Below, piece by piece: positions 1 to 7,698 of a stretch of DNA of 64,000 bases; position 1 is the stretch's first letter, and every line of letters begins with the position of its first letter. A program made the position numbers and the translations under genes. Source of the stretch: Mycolicibacterium austroafricanum (GTDB lineage: Bacteria > Actinomycetota > Actinomycetes > Mycobacteriales > Mycobacteriaceae). The notes beneath the pieces are model-generated. The model saw nothing but the letters and a program-made list of their open reading frames with translations. It was not told the origin of the DNA and ran no database searches. The DNA is taken from the NCBI RefSeq assembly GCF_000612725.1, contig NZ_HG964457.1, positions 89,341-153,340 on the forward strand, in the 5' to 3' direction.

Positions 1-189
1 ACGGTCGTCCCAAAAAAGTGGTCACGGATGTATTGCGCAAACCAGCCCTGACCACCTAAGTTGAGCTGACAGTGCGATGCAGGTCACACCCAGTACTCGC
101 AGTGTGGCGTAGATCGCACTAGCAATCGACGCATGGGTTAACAGTCGTCTGCGTTGTCGGGGCGCGGCCAGAACGATAGGGGATCGCTG

Positions 190-546
190 GTGTCATCAAT
201 CAAGCCCGCGGCTCGCAAGACCACCGTGGATCCATCTGACCAGTCCATTTTGCACGGCGCCGAGGCAGAAGCCCGTATTGCCTGGGTTTCGCAGGCCCGG
301 TGTCGCCAGACGGATCCCGACGAACTGTTCGTGCGGGGCGCCGCCCAGCGCAAGGCCGCGGTCATCTGCCGCCACTGCCCCGTGATCGCCGAGTGCGGCG
401 CCGATGCGTTGGACAACCGCGTGGAGTTCGGTGTGTGGGGAGGCATGACCGAGCGTCAGCGCCGCGCCCTGCTCAAGCAGCACCCCGAAGTTGTTTCCTG
501 GGCCGACTTCTTTGCCGCGCAGCGCAAACATCGCACTGCCGGCTAA
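190..546 (+). CDS. whiB4: WhiB-family iron-sulfur redox regulator WhiB4
   Basis: WhiB proteins bind a redox- and NO-sensitive [4Fe-4S] cluster and control transcription in actinobacteria; WhiB4 is tied to oxidative-stress responses. From the GTG at 190 the protein has 118 residues, the length I recall for M. tuberculosis WhiB4. The four cluster cysteines are C38, C60, C63 and C69, followed by the family turn GVWGG (81-85) and a basic tail. A TTG at 154 would also open the frame, but the purine-rich AGGGGA at about 178-183 sits correctly for the GTG at 190. The gene converges on the Get3-like ATPase pair. The 189 bases upstream hold no gene and no promoter I can call firmly. Confidence 0.95.
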   Translation: MSSIKPAARKTTVDPSDQSILHGAEAEARIAWVSQARCRQTDPDELFVRGAAQRKAAVICRHCPVIAECGADALDNRVEFGVWGGMTERQRRALLKQHPEVVSWADFFAAQRKHRTAG

Positions 547-555
547 GTCGAGCCG

Positions 556-1704
556 CTACGCGGCGGCCGCCCCGCCGGTGATCTGATCGGCGATCGCGCG
601 CAGCGCGTCGAGGTCGGAAACGTCGAACGGCAGTGACGGCACACCCACGATCGCCACCGTCGGGTTCGCGCCGGTGAAGCGTGACAACAGCCGGATCTCC
701 CGTTTGGCGGTCGACGCACGGTCGGCGTGAATCTTCAACGCCGCCACGGCCACCGAATCCGGGTCGGTCTGCTCCAGTTCCTCGGCCGCTTCCGCCGCCT
801 TCTCCGCGTGCAGGTCACACAGCGTCGGATGGGTGCGGTTGAGGATCAGGCCCGCCAGCGGCATGTGCTCGGTGGAGAGCCGGTCGACGAAGAACGCCGC
901 CTCGCGCAGCGCATCGGGCTCGGCGGCCGAAACCACCACGAACTGCGTGCCGCGCCGCTTGAGCAGCTCATAGGTCCGATCAGCCTTCTCCCGGAACCCG
1001 CCGAACGTCGCATCCAGGGACTGGACGAAAGCGGCTGCGTCCGAGAGCATCTGCGACCCGAGGATCGTCGACATCCCTTTCATCGCCAGCCCGACCGCTC
1101 CGGTGACCAGCCGCCCGATGCCGCGCCCCGGCGCCAGCAGCATCCGCCACAGCCTGCTGTCCATGAAGCTGCCCAGCCGCTTCGGCGCGTCGAGGAAGTC
1201 CAGCGCGTTGCGCGACGGTGGGGTGTCCACCACGATCAGGTCCCACTTGTCTTCTGCCAGAAGCTGTCCCAGCTTCTCCATGGCCATGTACTCCTGCGTG
1301 CCGGCAAGCGAGGTGGCCACGGTTTGGTAGAACTGGTTGTCCAGAATGGAATCCGCGCGACCGGGCCCGGAGTACTGGAGCACCATCTCGTCGAACGTGC
1401 GACGCATGTCGAGCATCATCGCGTGCAGCTCGCCGGTCACCTCCGGCGCCAGCGGCACCCGCTGCGGCGTATTGCCGAGATCCCGGATTCCCAACGCCTG
1501 GGCCAGCCGCTTGGCCGGGTCGATTGTCAGCACCACCACGGTGCGGCCGTACTCGGCGGCGCGCAGCGCCATCGCGGCCGCGGTGGTGGTCTTGCCGACC
1601 CCGCCCGCACCGCAGCAGACCACCACCCGGTTGGAGGTGTCCCGCAGGATCGAGGCCATGTCGAGGGTCGGTGGGGTGTGGCTCATCGTGTCTCTTCCGC
1701 TCAC
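556..1704 (-). CDS. Get3/ArsA-like P-loop ATPase, second of a pair (Rv3680 type)
   Basis: 382-residue soluble ATPase of the ArsA/Get3 branch of deviant Walker NTPases. The P-loop CGAGGVGKTT lies near residue 32; the signature lysine of the deviant KGGxGKT motif is replaced (AGGVGKT), so this subunit probably depends on its partner for hydrolysis. Switch-type motifs VVDTPPSRN and LILNRTHP follow. The start overlaps the stop of the upstream partner by 4 bp (ATGA at 1701-1704), showing translational coupling. In M. tuberculosis the equivalent pair Rv3679-Rv3680 is reported to form a heteromeric Get3-like complex (BagAB). Whether the cargo is a tail-anchored protein, an anion or something else cannot be read from sequence. 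Confidence 0.9.
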   Translation of the reverse strand: MSGRDTMSHTPPTLDMASILRDTSNRVVVCCGAGGVGKTTTAAAMALRAAEYGRTVVVLTIDPAKRLAQALGIRDLGNTPQRVPLAPEVTGELHAMMLDMRRTFDEMVLQYSGPGRADSILDNQFYQTVATSLAGTQEYMAMEKLGQLLAEDKWDLIVVDTPPSRNALDFLDAPKRLGSFMDSRLWRMLLAPGRGIGRLVTGAVGLAMKGMSTILGSQMLSDAAAFVQSLDATFGGFREKADRTYELLKRRGTQFVVVSAAEPDALREAAFFVDRLSTEHMPLAGLILNRTHPTLCDLHAEKAAEAAEELEQTDPDSVAVAALKIHADRASTAKREIRLLSRFTGANPTVAIVGVPSLPFDVSDLDALRAIADQITGGAAAA

Positions 1705-2750
1705 CGCACGCCCTGGTGGGCGAGCTCTTCGGCCAGTTCGTAGAGGCTCCCGAGGTCGACGCCGTCGGGCAATGTCGGGAGATCCAGCCGCGACACGTCG
1801 AGCTCGACGAGCTGCGCGGCGCTCTCATTGCGTGCCGCGATACGGGTGGCGTGCTGGATCGTCTCGGTGAGCAGTCCGGCGAAATCGTCGTCGGACAGCG
1901 TGATTCCGGCGGTCGTCAGTCCGGCGCGCATCGCGTCGGCGTCGATGACGCCCTCGGCGGCCTTGGCCAGGTCGTCGGGCGCCAGGTAGGCGGGGATGTT
2001 GCGGTTGACGATGACGCTGCCGATCGGCAGGTCCATCTCGCGCAGCTCGTCGATGGCCTCCAGTGTCTCCTGGATCGGCAGCGCCTCCAGCAGCGTGACG
2101 AGGTGGATGGCGGTCAGGTCCGAGTGCAGCAGCTTCACCACACCGTCGGCCTGGGAATGCACCGGCCCGCCCTTGGCGAGATCCGAAACCGCCTTGGTGA
2201 CATCGAGGAACCGTGCGATGCGACCGGTGGGCGGCGAATCGACGACGACCGCGTCATAGACGTGGCCCTTGCCCCGCGGCTGGTCTTTCTCGTTCCGGGT
2301 GACGATCTCCTTGATCTTTCCGGTCAGCAGCACGTCCCGCAGGCCCGGCGCGATCGTCGTCGCGAACTCGACGGCACCGATCCGGCGCATCGCCCGCCCG
2401 GCCAAACCGAGGTTGTAGAACATGTCCAGGTACTCGAGGAACGCCGCCTCGGTGTCGATCGCCAGCGCGTTGACCTGGCCACCGCCTTCGGCGGTCGCGA
2501 TCTTGACCTCTTCGTAGGGCAGCGGCGGGACGTCGAAGAGCTGCGCAATGCCTTGGCGCCCTTCGACTTCGACCAGCAGCACCTTGCGGCCACCCGCGGC
2601 CAGCGCCAGCGCCAGCGCCGCGGCGATCGTCGACTTGCCGGTGCCGCCTTTGCCGCTGACGAAGTGCAGACGTGCCTTGGTCAGGCGCGAGGGCCAGCCG
2701 AGCTGCTTGGTGCCGTCAGGCACGGAAGACGCAGAAGACGTGGTAGCCAC
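1701..2750 (-). CDS. Get3/ArsA-like P-loop ATPase, first of a pair (Rv3679 type)
   Basis: 349-residue partner of the downstream ATPase. It keeps the full deviant Walker A, SGKGGTGKSTIAAAL (about residues 33-47), including the signature lysine, and a VVDSPPTGR switch motif. The start is a GTG at 2750; the nearby ATG codons are out of frame and no strong ribosome site is visible. The 4-bp overlap with the next gene implies equimolar translation, fitting a heterodimer. No CxxC zinc dimerisation motif typical of eukaryotic Get3 is apparent. It diverges from the small DUF4177-like gene at 2799. The family is certain, the substrate unknown. Confidence 0.9.
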   Translation of the reverse strand: MATTSSASSVPDGTKQLGWPSRLTKARLHFVSGKGGTGKSTIAAALALALAAGGRKVLLVEVEGRQGIAQLFDVPPLPYEEVKIATAEGGGQVNALAIDTEAAFLEYLDMFYNLGLAGRAMRRIGAVEFATTIAPGLRDVLLTGKIKEIVTRNEKDQPRGKGHVYDAVVVDSPPTGRIARFLDVTKAVSDLAKGGPVHSQADGVVKLLHSDLTAIHLVTLLEALPIQETLEAIDELREMDLPIGSVIVNRNIPAYLAPDDLAKAAEGVIDADAMRAGLTTAGITLSDDDFAGLLTETIQHATRIAARNESAAQLVELDVSRLDLPTLPDGVDLGSLYELAEELAHQGVR

Positions 2751-2798
2751 CCATGCATGCTAGCCAAGGCGGGTTCGATCACGGATAAGCTCAGCCGC

Positions 2799-2960
2799 AT
2801 GAGCGAACGGACCCGCTGGGAGTACGCGACGATTCCACTACTGGTGCACGCCACCAAACAGATCCTGGATCAGTGGGGTGAGGACGGTTGGGAGCTGGTC
2901 GCGGTGCTGCCCAACCCGACGGGTGAGCAGCACGTCGCCTACCTCAAGCGGCCCAAGTGA
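2799..2960 (+). CDS. small DUF4177-like protein (53 aa)
   Basis: ATG at 2799 opens a 53-residue frame, MSERTRWEYATIPLL at its start and a GEDGWELVAVLP core. Proteins of the DUF4177 type share this W-E-Y...GWELV pattern; the function is unknown. It is the size and position of the short gene before Rv3678c in M. tuberculosis. The stop overlaps the GTG of the RidA-like gene by 4 bp (GTGA, 2957-2960), so the two are translated together. It is easily missed because a longer spurious reading frame runs through it. Confidence 0.85.
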   Translation: MSERTRWEYATIPLLVHATKQILDQWGEDGWELVAVLPNPTGEQHVAYLKRPK

Positions 2961-3415
2961 GCGGCTGGTCGGAGCGGCTGGACGAGCTCGGCATCGCGCT
3001 GCCCGAGGTCGTCGCGCCGCTGGCGGCGTATGTGCCCGCGGTCCGCACCGGCAACCTGGTCTACACCGCCGGCCAGTTGCCGATCTCAAACGGTGAGCTG
3101 GCCGCGACCGGCAAGGTCGGCGCCGAGGTGTCCGCCGAGGACGCGAAGCACCTGGCCCGCCGGTGTGCGCTCAACGCGCTGGCCGCCGTCGATGCGCTGG
3201 TCGGCATCGACTCGGTGGTCAAGGTCGTCAAGGTCGTCGGCTTCGTCGCCTCGGCACCGGGATTCGACGGTCAGCCCGGCGTCGTCAACGGCGCCTCGGA
3301 GCTGTTCGGTGAGGTGTTCGGCGAAGCCGGCGCGCACGCGCGGTCGGCGGTCGGGGTGTCCGAGCTGCCGCGCAACGCTCCGGTGGAAGTGGAAGTGATC
3401 GTAGAGGTCTCCTAG
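2957..3415 (+). CDS. RidA/YjgF/YER057c/UK114 family protein
   Basis: 152-residue member of the RidA family. Classical RidA hydrolyses reactive enamine/imine intermediates released by PLP enzymes; other subfamilies are not characterised. The trimer-interface motif YTAGQLPI lies about residues 35-42 and the hydrophobic core VVKVVGFVASAPGF in the middle. The canonical catalytic arginine of true RidA (in an R-x-x-V/I-x-V-x-x-L-P context near the C terminus) is not obvious; here the end reads ELPRNAPVEVEVIVEV, so deaminase activity is uncertain. The start is the GTG overlapping the preceding stop. It is followed without a gap by the metallo-beta-lactamase gene. Confidence 0.9.
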   Translation: MSGWSERLDELGIALPEVVAPLAAYVPAVRTGNLVYTAGQLPISNGELAATGKVGAEVSAEDAKHLARRCALNALAAVDALVGIDSVVKVVKVVGFVASAPGFDGQPGVVNGASELFGEVFGEAGAHARSAVGVSELPRNAPVEVEVIVEVS

Positions 3416-4189
3416 GTGGAGCACCCCGCGTACGGCCTGCTGCGACCGGTGACCGACACCGCGTCGGTGCTGCTGTGCGAGAACCCGGGGTTGATGACGC
3501 TCGACGGCACCAACACCTGGGTGCTGCGCGGGCCGGGCAGCGACGAGATGGTCGTCGTCGACCCCGGCCCGGACGACAGAGACGAGCACATCGAGCGGCT
3601 CGCCGCCCTCGGCCCGATCCCGCTGGTGCTCATCAGTCATCGGCACGCCGACCACACCGGGGGCATCGACCGGATCGTCGATCTCACCGGCGCGGTGGTG
3701 CGCTCGGTGGGCAGCGGATTCCAGCGTGGCCTCGGCGGCACGCTGACCGACGGTGAGGTGATCGATGCCGCCGGCCTGAAGATCACCGTGATGGCCACCC
3801 CCGGCCACACCGCGGACTCGATGTCCTTCCTCGTCGGCGATGCCGTGCTGACCGCGGACACGATCCTGGGACGCGGCACCACCGTCATCGACAGCGAGGA
3901 CGGCGACCTCGGCGACTACCTGGAATCGCTGCGCCGACTGCACGGGCTCGGACACCGCCGGGTGCTGCCCGGGCACGGCCCCGAGCTCGACGACGTGGTC
4001 GTCGTCAGCCAGGACTACCTGACGCACCGGGAGGAACGGCTCGAGCAGGTTCGTGCGGCGTTACGCGAGCTCGGTGAGGACGCCACCGCCCGGCAGGTGG
4101 TCGAGCACGTGTACACCGACGTCGACGAAAAGCTCTGGGACGCAGCCGAATCGTCGGTCCAGGCGCAGCTGGACCATCTACGCCGCTGA
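3416..4189 (+). CDS. metallo-beta-lactamase fold hydrolase (Rv3677c type)
   Basis: 257-residue MBL-fold protein. The metal-binding motif SHRHADHTGG (about residues 73-82) gives HxHxDH, ATPGHTADS supplies the next histidine and LPGHGPEL the last. The C-terminal 70 residues form a small helical domain as in LACTB2-type hydrolases. The substrate is unknown; LACTB2-like proteins include endoribonucleases. The start is a GTG immediately after the RidA stop, so 2799-4189 is one operon. The gene is followed by a strong inverted repeat shared with the convergent crp gene. Confidence 0.88.
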   Translation: MEHPAYGLLRPVTDTASVLLCENPGLMTLDGTNTWVLRGPGSDEMVVVDPGPDDRDEHIERLAALGPIPLVLISHRHADHTGGIDRIVDLTGAVVRSVGSGFQRGLGGTLTDGEVIDAAGLKITVMATPGHTADSMSFLVGDAVLTADTILGRGTTVIDSEDGDLGDYLESLRRLHGLGHRRVLPGHGPELDDVVVVSQDYLTHREERLEQVRAALRELGEDATARQVVEHVYTDVDEKLWDAAESSVQAQLDHLRR

Positions 4190-4196
4190 CACCCGA

Positions 4197-4253
4197 CGAA
4201 ATTGCGTTCCAACAGGCGGCCACTCGAACTTTCGCTGCCGGAATGCAATTTCG
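4197..4253. terminator. bidirectional terminator-like inverted repeat between convergent genes
   Basis: A 14-base arm at 4197-4210 (CGAAATTGCGTTCC) is matched by the complementary arm at 4240-4253 with a single G-T type mismatch; the loop is 29 bases. It fills the short gap between the MBL gene (+) and crp (-). No long T-run follows on either strand, as is usual in mycobacteria, so the terminator role is inferred from position. Confidence 0.6.
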
Positions 4254-4262
4254 GCGAAGTAG

Positions 4263-4937
4263 TTACCGCGCTCGGCGGGCCAGCCGCTCGGAGTCGCTGA
4301 TCAACACGCTCTTGCCCTCCAGGCGGATCCAGCCGCGGTGAGCGAAGTCGGCGAGCGCCTTGTTGACGGTCTCGCGGGACGCGCCGACCAGCTGGGCGAT
4401 CTCCTCCTGCGTCAGATCGTGCGTGACGCGCAGCGCGCCGCCCTCCTGCGTGCCGAAGCGCTGCGCCAACTGCAGCAGCTGCTTGGCGACCCGGCCGGGC
4501 ACGTCGGTGAAGATCAGGTCGGCGAGGTTGTTGTTGGTGCGGCGCAGGCGGCGGGCCAGCACGCGCAGCAACTGCTCGGCGATCTCGGGACGGTCGGCGA
4601 TCCACGCCCGCAGCGCTTCACGGTCCATCGACACCGCGCGCACCTCGGTGATCGTGGTGGCACTCGAGGTACGGGGGCCCGGGTCGAAGATCGACAGCTC
4701 GCCGAACATGTCCGACGGACCCATGATCGTCAGCAGGTTCTCGCGACCATCTGGCGAACGCCGGCCGATCTTCACCTTGCCGGAGATGATGATGTACAGG
4801 CGGTCGCCGGGCTCACCCTCGGCGAACACGGTGTGCCCGCGCGGGAAGTCGACGGGCTGCAACTGCTTGGTCAGCGCGGAAACGGCGCTCGGTTCCACAC
4901 CCTGGAAGATTCCGGCCCTGGCCAGGATCTCGTCCAC
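4263..4937 (-). CDS. crp: cAMP receptor protein, global transcription regulator
   Basis: 224-residue CRP/FNR-family regulator. The cyclic-nucleotide domain (about 1-120) has the phosphate-binding cassette FGELSIFDPGPRTSSA with R89, T90 and S91, the residues used for cAMP in M. tuberculosis Crp (Rv3676). A long dimerisation helix leads into a winged HTH (about 165-215, LTQEEIAQLVGASRETVNKAL). It should bind TGTGA-type operators genome-wide. The start is an ATG-equivalent at 4937 (GTG), matching the known length of 224. About 100 bases separate it from the next minus-strand gene; a TGTGA half-site at 5024-5028 is present there but lacks a good second half. Confidence 0.95.
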   Translation of the reverse strand: MDEILARAGIFQGVEPSAVSALTKQLQPVDFPRGHTVFAEGEPGDRLYIIISGKVKIGRRSPDGRENLLTIMGPSDMFGELSIFDPGPRTSSATTITEVRAVSMDREALRAWIADRPEIAEQLLRVLARRLRRTNNNLADLIFTDVPGRVAKQLLQLAQRFGTQEGGALRVTHDLTQEEIAQLVGASRETVNKALADFAHRGWIRLEGKSVLISDSERLARRAR

Positions 4938-5037
4938 GTTGCCCCTTTGTGCGTTCGATGATCAAAAAAATGCGCTAGCCGACCTCGGAAGATCGTGACA
5001 TCAGTCTAGAGGCATGCCCCTATGTGACCTGCCCACG

Positions 5038-5370
5038 CTACACACGATCGGCATGTCGGGTCTGCCGAAACTCGGTATTCGAGAGCTGATGGAGGTACTC
5101 GCGGGTCGGCAAACCCTGGGCGGTGATGGTGGTGACGAGCGAGGCGTGCGGTGCGTCCCGCTTGCCGGGGCGTCGGTCCACGGCGTGCGGTGCGCGATCG
5201 GACCCGTCCCGAGCGGGGGTAGGGGCGCCGCCGGCCCTGGCTTGCTCAAGAAACTCGTCGACATCGGACGGCGTGACCGTGTCGCGGCCCAACCCCGATT
5301 CCACGCGCTCCAAACCGAAGGTCGCCAGCATGAGCAACCCCGGAATCAGCGCCACGAGCAACCACGACAC
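5038..5370 (-). CDS. small membrane protein (Rv3675 type)
   Basis: 110-residue protein starting at a GTG (5370), with one N-terminal transmembrane segment (WLLVALIPGLLMLATFGL, residues 3-20), then a hydrophilic cytoplasmic region with DTVTPSDVDEFLEQA and a basic tail. No enzymatic motif. The position, upstream of crp and divergent from nth, is that of Rv3675 in M. tuberculosis. It is worth keeping because competing overlapping frames on the other strand are shadows. Function unknown. Confidence 0.7.
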   Translation of the reverse strand: MSWLLVALIPGLLMLATFGLERVESGLGRDTVTPSDVDEFLEQARAGGAPTPARDGSDRAPHAVDRRPGKRDAPHASLVTTITAQGLPTREYLHQLSNTEFRQTRHADRV

Positions 5371-5475
5371 AACCGTGAAGTAAACACGCCGAAGGTCTCG
5401 ACGGGATCACGAAAAGTCCACGTTAAGGACCTGACCACCGCCGGGCGCGTCGGAGGTCGTCAGTACGCTGGCCTG

Positions 5476-6252
5476 GTGACCGTGAAACCGGCCCGCGGTG
5501 CGTCTCCCAGGAAGTCGGGCCGCAAATGGGACGAGGAGACCCACCTGGGTCTGGTCCGTCGCGCCCGCCGGATGAACCGCACTCTGGCCCAGGCGTTTCC
5601 GCACGTGTACTGCGAATTGGACTTCACCGACCCGCTCGAGCTGACGGTGGCCACCATCCTGTCCGCGCAGAGCACCGACAAGCGCGTCAACCTCACCACC
5701 CCCGCGCTGTTCAAGAAGTACCGGACCGCGCGGGACTATGCGACGGCCGACCGCACCGAGCTCGAAGAGCTGATCCGGCCCACCGGCTTCTACCGCAACA
5801 AGGCCAACTCGCTGATCGGGTTGGGTCAGGCGCTGGAGGAGCGTTTCGACGGGCAGGTGCCCAGAACGCTCGACGAGCTCGTCACGCTGCCCGGGGTCGG
5901 GCGCAAGACCGCCAACGTCATCCTGGGCAACGCCTTCGACATCCCGGGGATCACGGTCGACACCCACTTCGGCAGGCTCGTGCGCCGCTGGCGCTGGACC
6001 GCTGAAGAAGACCCGGTCAAGGTCGAGCACATCGTCGGCGAGCTCATCGAGCGCAGCGAGTGGACCTTGCTCAGCCACCGGGTGATCTTCCACGGCCGGC
6101 GCGTGTGCCACGCCCGCAAACCGGCCTGCGGTGTGTGCGTGCTCGCCAAGGACTGCCCTTCCTACGGCGCAGGCCCCACCGACCCGCTGATTGCCGCCCC
6201 GCTGGTCAAGGGCCCCGAGACCGAGCACCTGCTGGCGCTGGCCGGACTGTAG
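5476..6252 (+). CDS. nth: endonuclease III (base-excision repair glycosylase/AP lyase)
   Basis: 258 residues from the GTG at 5476 (a second in-frame GTG at 5482 is also possible). It removes oxidised pyrimidines and nicks abasic sites. Visible are the helix-hairpin-helix LPGVGRKTANVI with its catalytic lysine, the catalytic aspartate in VDTHFGRL, and the C-terminal [4Fe-4S] loop C-x6-C-x2-C-x5-C (CHARKPACGVCVLAKDC). A longer frame extends upstream to 5014 but this part is antisense to the Rv3675-like gene. It leads a plus-strand run into the thioredoxin-like, NUDIX and MarP genes. Confidence 0.95.
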   Translation: MTVKPARGASPRKSGRKWDEETHLGLVRRARRMNRTLAQAFPHVYCELDFTDPLELTVATILSAQSTDKRVNLTTPALFKKYRTARDYATADRTELEELIRPTGFYRNKANSLIGLGQALEERFDGQVPRTLDELVTLPGVGRKTANVILGNAFDIPGITVDTHFGRLVRRWRWTAEEDPVKVEHIVGELIERSEWTLLSHRVIFHGRRVCHARKPACGVCVLAKDCPSYGAGPTDPLIAAPLVKGPETEHLLALAGL

Positions 6253-6262
6253 GCATCCGGTC

Positions 6263-6919
6263 TTGTCCCTGAGCGCGTCGGCCCGCTGGAGCATCGTGGC
6301 GTTGGTGATCGTCGTCGCGCTCGGTGCCGCGCTGTGGGCGGAACTCGACGCCGACGAATCCCAGCCCCGGACCCAACGCGACGCCATCTCCGCGCGGGAC
6401 CGGCGCGACGCCGACACCCCCGAGGCGCTCGCAGGTCTGCGCGCCCGCGCGGCGCTGGAACCCTGCCCCACCGGTGGAGACGCGGGTCCCGGCCCCGAGA
6501 CGCTGCGCGGCATCGAGCTCGAATGCGTCGGCGACGGGTCCCGCGTCGACGTCGCCGAGGCGGTGGCCGGCCGGCCCGTCGTGCTGAACCTGTGGGCCTA
6601 CTGGTGCGGCCCGTGCGCCGACGAACTGCCTGCGATGGCCGAGTACCAGCGGCGCGTCGGGTCGGCGGTGACGGTGCTGACGGTGCACCAGGACGAGAAC
6701 GAGAGCGCGGCGTTGCTGCGCCTGACCGAACTGGGCGTGCACCTGCCCACGTTGCAGGACGGTCGCAGGACCATCGCCGCAGCGCTGCAGGTACCCAACG
6801 TGATGCCGGCCACGGTCGTGCTTCGCGCGGACGGTAGCGTTGCCGAGATCCTGCCTCGGTCGTTCGCGACCGCCGATGAAATCGCCGCAGCGGTTGACCC
6901 GAAGATTGGAGCCGCGTGA
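6263..6919 (+). CDS. TlpA/ResA-like membrane-anchored thiol-disulfide protein (Rv3673c type)
   Basis: 218 residues if translation begins at the TTG at 6263, eleven bases after the nth stop; no ATG or GTG lies in a better place, so the start is uncertain. An N-terminal anchor (WSIVALVIVVALGAALWAEL) places the thioredoxin-fold domain outside the cytoplasmic membrane. The redox motif is WCGPC (in NLWAYWCGPCADELP, about residue 113), followed by a cis-Pro loop region (VPNVMPATVVLR). It may reduce or oxidise envelope proteins; the partner is unknown. The stop overlaps the NUDIX start by 4 bp. Confidence 0.88.
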   Translation: MSLSASARWSIVALVIVVALGAALWAELDADESQPRTQRDAISARDRRDADTPEALAGLRARAALEPCPTGGDAGPGPETLRGIELECVGDGSRVDVAEAVAGRPVVLNLWAYWCGPCADELPAMAEYQRRVGSAVTVLTVHQDENESAALLRLTELGVHLPTLQDGRRTIAAALQVPNVMPATVVLRADGSVAEILPRSFATADEIAAAVDPKIGAA

Positions 6920-7698
6920 GCTGGGACAGCCGAGAAGGCGAGCTGACTCCTTCCGCCGCGCCGCCCTGGCTGGCCCCGCTCGTCGACCGACCCGGCGCCG
7001 TCAAGGACGCCTACCGTCGCCGCGTACCCGCCGAGGTGCTTGCCGCGCTGACGGCCGCCAACGCGACGGCGGCGGTGACCGGCGCCCGCCGCGATGCCGC
7101 GGTGCTCGTGCTGTTCTCCGGTCCTCAGGAGGGTTCGCGCGGCACACTGCCCGACGACGCCGACCTGTTGGTGACGGTGCGGGCGTCGACGCTGCGCCAT
7201 CACGCCGGGCAGGCCGCCTTTCCCGGCGGCGCCGCAGACCCGGGGGATCAGAGCCCGGTCCACACCGCGCTGCGGGAAGCCGCCGAGGAGACGGGAATCG
7301 AGGCCGGCCGGCTGCAGCCGCTGGCCACGCTGGAGAAGATGTTCATCCCGCCGTCGGGTTTCCACGTCGTGCCCGTGCTGGCGTACTCACCGGATCCCGG
7401 TCCGGTCGCCGTGGTCGACGAGTCCGAGACCGCCCTGGTCGCCCGCGTTCCGGTGCGCGCGTTCATCAATCCCGAAAACCGGATCATGGTGTACCGCCGC
7501 CAGAACACCCGCCGCGCGGCAGGCCCGGCGTTCCTGCTCAACCAGATGATGGTGTGGGGCTTCACCGGCCAGGTGATCGCGGCGATGCTGGACGTCGCGG
7601 GCTGGGCGGTGCCGTGGGAAAGCGACAAAGTGTACGAACTCGACGAGGCAATGGCGTTGCTGGACGCCGAGGGCAGCTACGGTGATGCGCAACGATGA
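6916..7698 (+). CDS. NUDIX hydrolase, CoA-pyrophosphatase-like (Rv3672c type)
   Basis: 260 residues from a GTG that overlaps the preceding stop (GTGA). The NUDIX box runs from GGAADPGDQSPVHTALRE to AAEETGI with the REAAEETG catalytic helix, and is preceded by RHHAGQAAFPGG, the pattern seen in NudL/CoA diphosphatases. It would hydrolyse a nucleoside diphosphate linked to another group, perhaps CoA or a derivative; this is inference from the subfamily signature. The N-terminal 60 residues are a family-specific extension. Its stop overlaps the marP start by 4 bp. Confidence 0.88.
   Translation: MSWDSREGELTPSAAPPWLAPLVDRPGAVKDAYRRRVPAEVLAALTAANATAAVTGARRDAAVLVLFSGPQEGSRGTLPDDADLLVTVRASTLRHHAGQAAFPGGAADPGDQSPVHTALREAAEETGIEAGRLQPLATLEKMFIPPSGFHVVPVLAYSPDPGPVAVVDESETALVARVPVRAFINPENRIMVYRRQNTRRAAGPAFLLNQMMVWGFTGQVIAAMLDVAGWAVPWESDKVYELDEAMALLDAEGSYGDAQR

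Noticed and set aside
4015..4605. 196-codon frame spanning the end of the MBL gene and crp
   Set aside because: It is a shadow frame crossing the terminator-like repeat; both flanking genes have full family motifs.
5001..5060. Crp autoregulatory operator upstream of crp
   Set aside because: A TGTGA half-site exists at 5024 but the second half (CACGC) departs from TCACA; too weak to call.
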